From: Doryteuthis pealeii
Lineage: Eukaryota > Mollusca > Cephalopoda > Myopsida > Loliginidae
Assembly (NCBI GenBank): GCA_023376005.1
Contig: CM042141.1
Span: 97,878,483-97,942,482 of the forward strand
Reading direction: 5' to 3'
DNA: 64,000 nucleotides
Positions 21,855 to 31,598 of this stretch are shown in pieces. Under the pieces are notes generated by a model, which saw only the letters and a list, made by a program, of their open reading frames with translations, was not told where the DNA came from and searched no databases. The position numbers were made by a program, and so were the translations under genes. The first letter of the stretch is position 1. Each line of letters starts with the position of its first letter.

Positions 21855-22367
21855 TTATATACAAAACTTGTTCCGGTAAATCACAAGATAGACGCGGATA
21901 ATGTATTTATATTCTTCGTCTAAATATTGTGGACAGCATATTCGCAATGGACGTAAATTAAATCCGCCACTGGCATTAACCGGAATCTGACAACAAGCAC
22001 CATCCTCTGAAATTACAGAAAGTGCGACTCGAACTTTTTCAAATGCTTCATCCAAGGAAATATCCTTGCGGCTATCTTGCACCCGGCCTTCGTATGTTGT
22101 AATAATAGCGTCGATCCCAGGGGTCATCCCCACAGGCAACACCTGCCCCCTCGATTTAAAGGGGCAGGTGTTGCCTGAGACGCCCCCTTGAGGGGGAATG
22201 CCGACGGGATACACGCAATTTTTCACCCGCCATCCCATGAACTTCGGTTTGTGGGTGGATCCCACGTTAATAGGGCCTTTGTGCCTGACCTGGTACGAGT
22301 GGGGTACTAGGAAAATACAAACCAGGCAAAACATCGCTTCCCAAAAGGTATGTGCAAGCTCTCTCAC
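21855..22367 (-). CDS. Long open frame, possible exon of unknown gene
   Basis: A 170-codon open frame on minus, ending in TAA. The C-terminal ~95 residues have a protein-like composition (VRVALSVISEDGACCQIPV, then ICCPQYLDEEYKYIIRV) with four cysteines, unlike the biased frames elsewhere. The N-terminal part crosses a GC-rich hairpin and probably repeat sequence. GTAAGA, a good donor sequence, follows shortly after the stop. No family was recognised; it could be a transposon fragment. Confidence 0.2.
   Translation of the reverse strand: MRELAHTFWEAMFCLVCIFLVPHSYQVRHKGPINVGSTHKPKFMGWRVKNCVYPVGIPPQGGVSGNTCPFKSRGQVLPVGMTPGIDAIITTYEGRVQDSRKDISLDEAFEKVRVALSVISEDGACCQIPVNASGGFNLRPLRICCPQYLDEEYKYIIRVYLVIYRNKFCI
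22133..22177. repeat. 17-bp perfect GC-rich hairpin
   Basis: CAGGCAACACCTGCCCC (22133-22149) is exactly complementary to 22161-22177, with an 11-nt loop CTCGATTTAAA. A second small palindrome, CCCCCTTGAGGGGG, follows at about 22183-22196. Strongly out of composition with this AT-rich window. Confidence 0.85.
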
Positions 22368-22409
22368 AACTAGCCCACAACATCAAAAGCGGCGGTGTGG
22401 TCATCTATC

Positions 22410-22738
22410 TATCTATCTATCCATATATAAAGGACAGATGGTGTGTATGTATGTATGTATGTATGCCTGGAGGAAACTATGAAAATAAAACAATTAACGA
22501 CAAATGAAATATATATACACGTTCACTACCACCAGAGGAAAAATAATGAAGATTTTATTTGTATTCGTGAAGATATTTAAGAATTAGGATTTGAATAGTA
22601 AGAGAAAGGAAAGTTACTGGTGGAGTTCGTGATTAAAACATAAACAAATCAATTACGGAAGACCAAAACAATAAATGGATCTGCGAGACTAACTTTTTAT
22701 TCCCTCTACCCAGACAATGCCAGGCAGCCACTTCTAGT
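22410..22738 (+). mobile_element. Helitron-like element, copy 1 of an abutting pair
   Basis: Begins in TCTATCTATC followed by ATATATAAAGGACAGATGG and a GTAT repeat. It ends with a CCCAGACAATGCCAGGC hairpin relic, then CACTTCTAGT at 22738 (CTAGT fits CTRRT). The interior matches copy 2 (AAACTATGAAA; ATTAATGACAAA-like; AATCATGAAGATTT-like). Confidence 0.6.
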
Positions 22739-23037
22739 ACATATATAAATGGCAGTTGTGTGTATGTATGTATAGGTATATGTCCAGAGAAACTATGAAA
22801 TCAAAACGATTAATGACAAAGTAAATATATATACACATTGAATATCACCGGTTCTTGCTTTTTGTGCAAAAATCATGAAGATTTGATTTATATTCTAAAA
22901 TATTTAGAAATTAAAATATACATAAAAATAGCATTGAAATTCTGCTTAGAAATGTCAGCATTTGTAAATCCAAAAGTGAACAAATACAATACAGGTTTCT
23001 CCCTGTACCCAGGAGACGCTGGGTAGTCACTTCTAGT
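22739..23037 (+). mobile_element. Helitron-like element, copy 2
   Basis: Starts at the nucleotide after copy 1 (ACATATATAAATGGCAGTTG). It ends with a perfect 6-bp hairpin ACCCAG/CTGGGT (23007-23012 and 23019-23024), then AGTCACTTCTAGT at 23037. No ORF. Confidence 0.65.
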
Positions 23038-23100
23038 CATTCAAAAATGAATTCACAACTAGCTGATGAAAAAAACTTACACCGCAACCACTATAACCAC

Positions 23101-23650
23101 CATACACAAAGACGTCGAAACTTTCACCAAACTTTTTAAAAAAACTAGTTAAAAATAACAAAATATGGACCTCCCACATCGAACAATGCCCCTCAACCCC
23201 ATATTATACGGCCTTCCCAAAATCCACACAGCAAAAATAAACTTACGACCCATCATTTCCAGTATCGGCAGCGCCACCTATAAAATCGCACACGTCATTG
23301 CTAAGATATTAACCCGCCTACTATGCACAATTAGCGACTCGCACAGTTAATTCCGGCGATCTCCTCAACAAAATTAAAAATACTGATATGCACAACAAAT
23401 CCACGAATAGCCTAGATATAACCCCCTTTACACAAATATATCCGTCAAATAATACCTAAATTTTCTCACTATACAATTTAGAAAAATTAGCTTCAAGTCA
23501 CCTCTCCCCATCAACAACTTAAGAGACACATTCAAATTCATAACTAACATGGCATTCTTCAAATTCAACAATAAACACTACAAACAAAAATTCGTTTTTT
23601 AGATGGTAATCCACTGAGTGGAGATCAAGCTTGTTTATTCCTAGAATTTC
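23101..23650 (+). pseudogene. Penelope-like reverse transcriptase relic
   Basis: With several frameshifts the plus strand gives NPILYGLPKIHTAKINLRPI, ISSIGSATYKIAHVIAKIL, NSGDLLNKIKN, LYTNISV and FFKFNNKHYKQKF. This matches the order of RT blocks in Penelope-like elements (YGLPKIHK..PLRPI.SS, LDI.SLYTNIPV, FN.K.YKQ..G.PMG). The YADD region and GIY-YIG endonuclease are not seen. Stops and shifts make it inactive. It matters because Penelope elements can carry hammerhead ribozymes. Confidence 0.85.
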
Positions 23651-24568
23651 TAGAATCCAACCCCTTTAAATATTGTGGGGAATTAGATTCGTAATTTTGG
23701 TTTTATGATGAATTCTGACGTTGGTTCCCACAACTTCAACACACGAGACTACGGAAATGTGGTTTCCGCAGAAAACAAAAAAAAAAACAATTTAGATATA
23801 AAATCAACTTTATATACAATATATACAATTTGAATAGTCAATGTTCTTTAGCGGTGTTAAGAACAGTATATAACTGTGGGTAATTGTATTTGCGAGGTGC
23901 ATATATTTTTGTTTTTGACTGTCAGTATCCGTTTTTAGTAATAACATGTATATGTCAAAATTCTATCTGTTTGTAAAACAAAAGGTAAGTGTGTGTTTTG
24001 TCGAGTTGAGAGGGAGAGAGAAACGAAACGAAAAAGAGACTGACCTGATGTAGGCGTTTGTCGTGTCTCCGGACAGTGTCCTCTCCCCAACTGAATATTT
24101 CAACTGTTTTTTTTATAATCGACATGTGCCCAAAAGAGTAATCTTCCCTTGCCGCCAGGTTTTCTCCAATAGGTAGCTGGGTATTTAAACAGCAGCCCGG
24201 GAAATTTAAAAAAATCTTTTTCTCTTTGTCTAGCAACCACTACACATGGGCTACACGCGTAGTGTCTCTAACCCTTAAGTGGGAACTCCCCCCCCCCAAC
24301 TATCAGTAAGTGACTCACTTATTTCTTCATGAACTCTTTATTACTTCTTTAGGACTTTAGTCGTATCTTTTTTTTTTACATCTGCCTTTGTATCTATGTA
24401 TGTATGTCATTCGTCCACGTCGTCAGACAATAAAGTCTAAACGAAACTTAAGTACTAGACGGGTGTATAAGCTTGTGGTTCATAACGTAGTTTCTCAAGT
24501 TTTGGAAGGAAATCGTCCACATTTTCTGTTTCAGATTGTGGGGTTTGCTTTCTTTCACATTTGCTATA

Positions 24569-24610
<42 letters not shown>

Positions 24611-24780
24611 TCCCCATCTCCCTGGGTTGAGCAACTTGGAGGGGATTTCGCTGATGACCACCAACTAAAGCGTAAACCAACACTCTCCTATAAAAGGGAT
24701 AGAGCACTCTATGGCGGCCTTTACATACATACAGATGTGTGTATTAAAACTGTCCGACTTCCGTTGAATCGATCAGTTCT
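23651..24780. other. Intergenic sequence, nothing assigned
   Basis: Includes (TA)n at 24567-24608 and short C and T runs. Open frames at 23955-24236 and 24388-24630 show no recognised motif and the second is partly microsatellite. Confidence 0.4.
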
Positions 24781-24794
24781 ATCCCGGCTGTAGG

Positions 24795-24855
24795 TAGCTC
24801 ACAAAGTGTCTAGCCACACTGAAGGACTTGATAAGTCGAATCACGTGTTGTGGAT

Positions 24856-24870
<15 letters not shown>
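24795..24870 (+). ncRNA. Decayed hammerhead-like core
   Basis: GTGTC (24806-24810), CTGAAG (24819-24824, last A of CTGANGA missing), 5-bp stem GACTT/AAGTC with loop GAT, then GAATC in place of GAAAC. The flanks TGTCTAGCCACACTGAAG and GTGGATGA before (TA)n match the better-preserved copy at 25889-25955 on the other strand. Confidence 0.5.
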
Positions 24871-24901
<31 letters not shown>

Positions 24902-25011
24902 TTTTAATTGGTGACTCCCTTCATATCATTGAATATATATTCTTCATAGAATATATATTCTTTTAATTGGTGACTCTTTCAGATTAAAAGAAGAAAACTA
25001 GTATATCAAAA

Positions 25012-25060
<49 letters not shown>
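24856..25060. repeat. TA tracts with duplicated TTTTAATTGGTGACTC
   Basis: (TA)n at 24858-24898 and 25016-25058. Between them the segment ATATATTCTTTTAATTGGTG occurs twice (about 24890 and 24951). Confidence 0.75.
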
Positions 25061-25062
<2 letters not shown>

Positions 25063-25640
25063 ATATATATATGGAAATACGATGAGGAAATTAATCCGAC
25101 AATATGAGAAAATATTTAAAAATATAACAAACACAGGATGTTATGATCAGAGGAAACAATTTTATGTGTCAATACTTAAGCATTTCGGTATATGTACCAT
25201 CTTCAGGACACTATTAAGTAATGTTTATGTGAGGGACAAAATGAAAGATGTTAAGTGTATAGTGAATGTGTGAATATGATGTTATTAACCGTTAATTTTT
25301 ATATGCGCGTTTGTTTACGAAAGTCAATAACATGATCATTGCATGTGAAAAAATGAAAGGTGAAGATCATAAGATGACGCATGCATGAACGTGAATAGGC
25401 GGAGAACGAAATGTTAACAAAGATATGACGTATTTCATATGGAATATTAATGTTAGAAAAGTAAGAAGATTAAAACAATATATAAACACATATAATCCAT
25501 ATATACGCATATCCACATATAATCATACATAGACATATATATATATATATATATATATATGTCTATGTATACACATACTCATACATGCGTGTATACATAT
25601 ACATATATATATGTATATGTATATACATAAATAAAAAAAT
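25061..25640. other. Intergenic, nothing assigned
   Basis: AT-rich with scattered TATATG/CATATA microsatellite. One 63-codon frame starts at 25082 with no recognised motif. Confidence 0.4.
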
Positions 25641-25643
25641 AAT

Positions 25644-25644
<1 letters not shown>

Positions 25645-25693
<49 letters not shown>

Positions 25694-25852
25694 CAATTAT
25701 TATTTTTCATTTATTTATTTATTATTTGAATCCCATTTATTCATATGTAAATTCATACGCATATTATATACATTTGAACTATGTAGAAATGTGTGTTTAC
25801 TGCTGCTCGCTTATCATATTGTGAAACATCTGGAATTCAGTTTTTTCTTTTA

Positions 25853-25888
<36 letters not shown>
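25645..25888. repeat. (TA)n tracts
   Basis: TA tracts at about 25648-25692 and 25856-25888. The second abuts the ribozyme-like element directly. Confidence 0.9.
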
Positions 25889-25890
<2 letters not shown>

Positions 25891-25960
25891 TCCACAGATA
25901 CCGTGTTTCGACGTTTCACGTCTCTTCAGTGTGGCTAGACACAGCAACTACTTCTGACCA
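25889..25960 (-). ncRNA. Hammerhead-ribozyme-like core, best-preserved stem III
   Basis: On minus: CTGTGTC, 8 nt, CTGAAGA (25929-25923), 5-bp stem II GACGT/ACGTC with loop GAA, GAAA (25909-25906), then CACGG. CTGTGT pairs with ACACGG to give a 6-bp stem III including one G.T. The predicted cleavage triplet is GTC. Stem I has only 8 nt (TAGCCACA) and would close with one T-A pair, so activity is doubtful. It abuts (TA)n. Confidence 0.6.
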
Positions 25961-26186
25961 GTAGCGGAAACCGACTGACTTTTCAACAGCCCGGTTCCTT
26001 AACCCCTTGTCCGTCGACAGCTGCCATTACAGAGCGGTGTTTTAACTGATAAATATATAGATCGGTGTATATATTTTACAATTACCAGGGAGATCAAATT
26101 TGTAAACAACAGTCGATCAGTGTATTATTACACTGGCGGTGAAAGTCAATTCGCTCCTTGAGAGTTCGACCGGGTTGTGGGAGGAT

Positions 26187-26450
26187 ATACATATATGGCA
26201 AAAAATGAACTCGTTAGCTCGAGTTCAAATCCTGGACGAAGCTGTTTACATTTCTCATAGCTAATACCGTTGGGAAAGGTATGCATCCAACTAATCTCCC
26301 TGCAGCTATGGGTAGATAGTTAAGGAAGACTGGGTACTTTAACCTTAGCTTGATAACCAGTCTAGGAGAAACAAAACTCTGAATTCAAACCTGTCAAACT
26401 CCACTTAAGCAATTGCCATATCTGATCATGCGGAGCAGTTGGTATATATA
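26187..26450 (+). mobile_element. SINE-B, near full length
   Basis: CTCGAGTTCAAATCCTGGAC (B box), then GGGAAAGGTATGCATCC, CTATGGGTAGATAG, AACCAGTCTAGGAG and CAAACCTGTCAAACTCC. The A box is lost. A TA tract follows. Confidence 0.7.
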
Positions 26451-26457
26451 TATATAT

Positions 26458-26506
26458 ATATATATGCATCAACATCATTTATCGTAAAGACGTACTAACA
26501 CCACAC

Positions 26507-26579
<73 letters not shown>

Positions 26580-27001
26580 GTATCTATCGGCCATATCCCC
26601 AGATAGGTCTTCTACATGGAAATATTTTCTTATGTCTATACCACTCCAAGTGGTATAGCCATACAGAAGCACTGACAGCGACTACAACTTTGAATAATTT
26701 TCATTTCATCTTATCAGGGAGATTTTCATATGATCGATTATGTGTCTATAGCGGCCCCTGCCTTTCCTATGTGTATATTGGTATTGATTTCTGTAGATGA
26801 GATATTTCTACTGACGTATGTGAAGTAGTCTACTAATTTAAGGGGCTTACAATCCAGTGTGGAGATGTCTCCATCTTCTTTACAACACATAAACTCCGTT
26901 TCATCTGAGTTTATATAAAGACCAATTCCTTTTGCTGTTCTCTTATGCAGCAGTTGTTTGGCTGGTGCACCTATATTTTCAAGAAATACTATCATTTTCA
27001 T
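26458..27001 (-). pseudogene. RTE-like LINE, internally deleted copy 1
   Basis: The minus strand encodes [37 protein letters not shown] and VSRNISSTEIN from the RT region, then after frameshifts AVSASVWLYHLE-like and HVEDLSGDMADR from the extreme C-terminus. The stretch between these is missing. A (TG)n(AG)n tract sits near the 3' end (26512-26576), followed by an ATGATGTTGATG tail. The RT catalytic motif is not included. The same deletion is seen at 28285-28640. Confidence 0.8.
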
Positions 27002-27007
27002 TGTCCG

Positions 27008-27008
27008 A

Positions 27009-27096
<88 letters not shown>

Positions 27097-27230
27097 GTAT
27101 GTCTGTCTGTCTGTCTCTCTCTCTCTGTCTCTGTGTGTGTCTGTGTGTGTCTGTGTGTTTACGTGCCTTTGTGTGTGTCTCTGTGTGTGTGTGTACGTGC
27201 CTCTGTGTGTGTGTATGTGTGTGTGTGTGT
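27008..27230. repeat. TA/TG/TC/TGTC compound microsatellite
   Basis: Successive (TA)n, (TG)n, (TC)n and mixed TCTG/TGTG tracts. All overlapping open frames ([12 protein letters not shown] and similar) are translations of this tract. Confidence 0.95.
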
Positions 27231-27351
27231 CCGAGTACTGCTTCAACGTTTCCGTTGGAGTATTGTTATTCCAGTAATTATCAATGCATGCTCAAAACTT
27301 CATAAAAAGTAGTGCTTTTATAGTAAGAATATGAATAATAGGAAGAAGGAA

Positions 27352-27423
<72 letters not shown>

Positions 27424-27440
27424 AAGAAGAAGAAGAAAAA
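27352..27440. repeat. (ATA)n(GAA)n trinucleotide microsatellite
   Basis: AAT repeats switch to AAG repeats. It lies just left of a palindromic element. Confidence 0.95.
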
Positions 27441-27442
27441 AA

Positions 27443-27650
27443 TGATGGGTCTACCGCGGTTTCGATCGATATGGTCTTTTCCGGACCCTTTATTGTACTG
27501 AACTAAGATAATGTTCAACCTTAACTAACATAGAATACGTTGGTCTCCGTTCAACTGGATAAATAGTCGTAATTACAACTTATTCCAATATAATGCAGCG
27601 TCCTGAAGAGAACGTATTGATCGAAACTGCGGTAGACCCATAATGTTTAT
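27443..27650 (+). mobile_element. Fold-back element with hammerhead-like core
   Basis: Left arm GGGTCTACCGCGGTTTCGAT (27446 on) is complementary to the right arm ATCGAAACTGCGGTAGACCC near 27620-27640. On plus: CTGAAGA (27603-27609), stem II with one mismatch (27610-27614 with 27618-27622), GAAAC (27623-27627). The left arm could supply the stem III partner, but stem I is not apparent. Confidence 0.5.
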
Positions 27651-27904
27651 CTTTATATGTATATATATATATATTCTTTACTAAAATTGGCTTAATCTGA
27701 CACACAGACCATAGGTTGCTTACAAGTACCTGCTATTATCGAGGGATCACGCATTCAAATACAAAGCCAACTCTTGCGGTTTGGGTGGGGGAATGATATA
27801 TTACTACAAGACAGTAATATTCTAATTTCTCTGCAGATGTGAACTCAGATGGAGATGGTACATTGAATGGCTTCTCTATATTATTTACCTGGAAGCCCAT
27901 GAAC

Positions 27905-28222
27905 GCATTCGATTACGACTGTCGGAAATCCTCATTTTTTAAAAAGTATTTCACAGCGTTCATGAGAATTAATCTGGATGCCGCCGTGAAATCACGACGT
28001 GCATTTTGGGAATAATAGCCACAGTCTTCTTTCTTTCCTTGGATTTTACGGCATGACCTGGCTGCGGCTACAGATTGGAATAATTCTCGCGCTATCTTAT
28101 CAAAGAGATCAAATTTCCATATGATTGATAATCTTTCAATTGCAATCCGTGTCTTTCCCATGAAATTATTTGATCTCTGTAGATGCGTTTCTACTGACGT
28201 ATAAAGTCGTACTGACAGCACG

Positions 28223-28230
<8 letters not shown>
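27905..28230 (-). pseudogene. RTE-like LINE fragment, copy 2a
   Basis: The minus strand encodes YTSVETHLQRSNNFMGKTRI, AIERLSIIWKFDLFDKIARE and LFQSVAAA, a conserved block before VLLYGCTTW in RTE-like RTs. The frame continues as unrecognised sequence (SQNARRDFTAASRLILMNAV). A TC tract (28227-28280) separates it from copy 2b. Confidence 0.7.
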
Positions 28231-28280
<50 letters not shown>

Positions 28281-28284
28281 ACTC

Positions 28285-28640
28285 ACCACACGTCTCTATC
28301 GGTCATAGCTCCAGATAGGTCTTCCACATGGAAATATCTTCTTAGACTTCCAGTGGTATAGCCATACAGAAGCACTGACAGCGGCTACAACTTGAAATAA
28401 TTTTCATTTCATCTTATCAGGGAGATCAGATTTCCATATGATCGATTAGGTGTCTATAGCGGTCCTTGCCTTCCCCATGTGTATAATTGCCATTGATTTC
28501 TGTAGATGAGATATTTCTACTGACGTATGTGAAATAGTTTACTAATTTAAGAGTCTCACCATCTAGTGTGTAGATGTCTCCAGCTTGTTTAAAGCACCAT
28601 TTTAAGGTAATTTTATGCCGAAGTCGTTTTCTTTTATTCA
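28285..28640 (-). pseudogene. RTE-like LINE, internally deleted copy 2b
   Basis: Same arrangement as 26580-26900: TLDGETLKLVNYFTYVSRNI on minus, then frameshifted sequence, then the C-terminal VED-type end, with the same internal junction (GTGGTATAGCCATACAGAAG) and an adjacent TC tract. The pair therefore descends from one deleted element or from a local duplication. Confidence 0.7.
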
Positions 28641-28700
28641 TTCTTAATGGGTATTGAAAATTCTTTTTTCAACTCAATTTTTAAAACACATTTTTATAAA
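28612..28700 (-). mobile_element. HP-tail fragment, hairpin cut
   Basis: TTTTATGCCGAAGTCGTTTT then TTCATTCTTAATGGGTATTG, i.e. the sequence just inside the hairpin read in antisense. The outer half of the hairpin is missing at the junction with the LINE. Confidence 0.6.
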
Positions 28701-29019
28701 CCTGTTGAAAATATTTATAAACGACAAGACTGTGTGGAATAAAATCAATTAAGAAACAGGTGTACAAGAATGTAAATATGAACGTACAATAAATGCGATT
28801 CTCTAACCCCTTGACATAAATTAACTCTTGATGGGTTGTCATCAATCAAATCTAAATACTTGCTTCTTAGCAATATCGTTATCGCTGCGCAATGTTCGAA
28901 AATAATTACGATTTGCTGTTTGTATAATTCTGTCAGTGATAAATTGATTTGTACGATAAGCTCATCACACATGTCAACGGGAGTATGCTTTTTTGTCCGC
29001 TAAAACATTATTAGCTATA

Positions 29020-29450
29020 CTAGCAGGACCTGTGGCTATACCACAGTCACATTACTCAATAAGTCCCGGGCCTGACACAGATTGCACCATTAATAAAAAA
29101 AAAATCCATATGCTTTTTATAAAGTACTAACCTTCAAATGACACGTGTCAAAATTTGAGCCCAATCAGATTATTAGTTTACAAATTACATTTATTTAGGT
29201 GAAGCTACTGTTGCAAATTTTGAAAACAATGCAAAAATCTGAATTTACTGTGTTGATAAAGCATTGCTTTCTGATGGGAAAAATACTGTTCAAGCAAAGC
29301 AACCCCCTTTCTATATTTCCCCTACTCTTTTATTTACTTTCTTTTTTATTTATTTATTTCTAACATTGTTTCTCTGTAGCATATCCTTTTTTTCCCTTAT
29401 AAAATTCTGTCAGTGATTAATTACCCGCTAGAACTTATATATAAGTTATA
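29020..29450 (-). mobile_element. Non-autonomous Helitron, copy C
   Basis: The 3' end on minus has CTGTGG, TATAG, CCACAG (perfect 6-bp hairpin), then GTCCTGCTAGT ending near 29021. The T/C-rich interior matches 12180-12290. The 5' end is not clear. Confidence 0.6.
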
Positions 29451-29539
29451 CTACACAGCATAATAATTTAATTATTACAAAGTTGATATGTTTACTTAAG
29501 AGCCATTGCAAAATAGTTCAATATTTAAAAAGTATATGT

Positions 29540-29700
29540 TTGCAAATATGGGACATCCAGCGAGGATCAAACTCAGTATTCTGTAGGAATGGATCTGCGG
29601 CACTAGCTTACTAACGTTACACCATCGTTACACGAAGATAGTATGTTCAACCCCTGAGTAATGTGTATCCATTGTGTAGCCACTTGTCAACTAGTAAACT
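29540..29700 (-). mobile_element. SINE-C
   Basis: Minus orientation: CCATCGTTACACGAAG side of the head, GAGTTTGATCCTCGCTGG B-box-like region, and the GTTCAACCCCTGAGTAATGT 5' extension seen also at 20880-20905. Confidence 0.6.
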
Positions 29701-30110
29701 TTGCCGTTCCAATCGACTCCCCTATGGTAAACCCCAACCCTTTTTATTATATGTGTGCTAGAAGGCGGTGACTGAGGGTCTTAGATTCCTAGGTATGACG
29801 TTAAACTGCATCTAATGTCGAAGTTCCAATTTTGGAACTCTTGGGAGTGTGGAGTTCTCCTTCATCACCATTACTCCCAGGTCGACTGACCCAGAGGGGT
29901 AGCACCTGTTAGGGTCCCATATATGAGTTAAATAGAAGAAATGAGTTTTAAAAATGTGTTTAAAAGAAATTGAGTTAAAAAAAATGTTTTTTTAAAATTT
30001 GAATACCCATCAAGAATGAATGAAACAAAACGTCTTCGGCATAAAATAATCCAACACGGATTGACATGCCTTAAAATGCAACTAACCAACCAATCCAACT
30101 GAGTGAATTT
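29690..30110 (+). mobile_element. HP-tail retroposon with covarying hairpin
   Basis: Body: AACCCCAACCCTTTTTATTA, AGAAGGCGGTGACTGAGGGT, GACGTTAAACTGCATCTAAT, GTGTGGAGTTCTCC and GGGTCCCATATATGAGTT. Tail hairpin 30037-30071 has inner stem AATCC (30048-30052)/GGATT (30058-30062), where most copies have AACCC/GGGTT, so both sides changed together. Tail: CAACTAACCAACCAATCC. Confidence 0.85.
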
Positions 30111-30599
30111 AAAGGAAAACAAAAAACTGGATAAGTATCTGAACCTTGCTCGAGATCTAAAAAAGTTATGGAACGTAAAGGTTTTGTTTATGTCTACATT
30201 TCAGCTTTTGATTTTGAAGAAGTGAAAGCGACATAAATACATTTTATGATTCTCTGAAGCGAAACATAGTCAGGAGCAAGGGAGAAATTACTAAGATTTA
30301 GGAAAATATTAGTTCTGCCATGTGCCATAGGAAATTAATTTGCGAGCCGCATGTTTTAGATTCGTGGTTTAGACAAACACATCACGAAGCAAGTTGTTAA
30401 TAAACGCAGTATCTAGGAATAAGATACGTCAATCATCTCGGAGAAAGGTTTGGCATTCAAGAAAATAAGCATCTAAAATCCAGGCTTTTTACCTGCACTC
30501 AAAACACTACTCACAGGCTCCGGTTAGAAGTACTCAACTATCTCAGCCACCAAACAGAGCCAGGGTAATTTTATGTTATGTTTTTACATACAGATAAAA

Positions 30600-30800
30600 T
30601 AGGAAACAGTGAATGAAAATGCAAGACCAGGTTGTTGGAAATTAACAAGGTTTTATTTAACACAGGGTAGAGAATGTTTCTACCCTAAAAGTGACTTAAC
30701 TAGTACAACAGTGCTGTGCACGTGCATCCTGACCGTACCCATCCCAATCCAAAAGTGCCATGAGGGAAACCCCACTTCTGGCTTCCCATCAGCCCCCTAC
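30600..30800 (+). mobile_element. HP-tail retroposon 5' region, truncated
   Basis: GTTGGAAATTAACAAGGTTT and GGGTAGAGAATGTTTCTACC match 49670-49735 in the longest HP-tail copy. The rest of the body is absent. Confidence 0.5.
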
Positions 30801-31062
30801 TGATCAAGGGGAGTAATTAGATTTCGTTAGGTCTGAAACTAACATTATATCATGATGAAAAATTCATAAGAAAACTACTTTTCTGTCTAATCTCGAAAAA
30901 GCTGAACAATATTTATGGTTCAATATAATAGAGGCTGTCGTACATTTTGTTCATAAACATCACTTTTGATTTCTCAATTATCAAAAGGCCCCAGTGTAAT
31001 ATATCATGATGGAACTTTCTTAAGGAAACTGTTTTTACGTTTGATGCCGAAGAAGCTGTTTG

Positions 31063-31598
31063 TACGAGGGTGAGTCAAAAAGTAATGTCATTTTGTTTAG
31101 GACAGTTATAATTACCAACACAGAAACATGTATCATACATCAAAATGAAACTAGTCATCTGTGGATCACATCCCTATTCTCCACATAGTCACTGTTTATC
31201 TCAATAGTAAAGTTCCACTTTCGAATAAGAGCATGTATCCCTGCCCCGTAAAATTCTGTTGGTTGTCCTTTGAACCACTTCTTTACAACAGATTTCACTT
31301 CCGCGTCACTGGAATAATGTTTGCCTCTCAAACTCTCTTTTATGGGGCCGAAGAGATGGTAGTCTGAGGCAAACATTATTGCAGTGACGAGGAAGTGAAA
31401 TCTGTTGTTACGAAGTGGTTTAGAGAACAGACAACATAATTTTACGGGGCAGGGATACATGCTCTCATTCGAAGAAACGGTAACTATGTTGAGAGGCAGG
31501 GTTGTGATCCACAGAGGACCAGCTTCATTTTAATGTATGATATTGGTAATTACACCGGTCCTAAATGAAATGGCATTACTTTTTGACTCACCCTCGTA
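31063..31598. mobile_element. Fold-back mariner-like element
   Basis: TA-flanked with perfect 24-bp terminal repeats beginning ACGAGGGTGAGTCAAAAAGT. The interior is two inverted copies of the same mariner 3' end: the left arm (to ~31370) encodes on minus SDYHLFGPIKESLRGKHYSS and WFKGQPTEFYGAGIHALIRK, from a mariner transposase C-terminus. The right arm encodes a decayed version on plus. The first part of the catalytic domain is absent, so it is non-autonomous. Confidence 0.9.

Noticed and set aside
26932..27312. Overlapping frames of [12 protein letters not shown] type
   Set aside because: Translations of compound TA/TG/TC microsatellite.
27318..27518. Poly-Phe/Leu frame
   Set aside because: Antisense translation of the ATA/GAA microsatellite.
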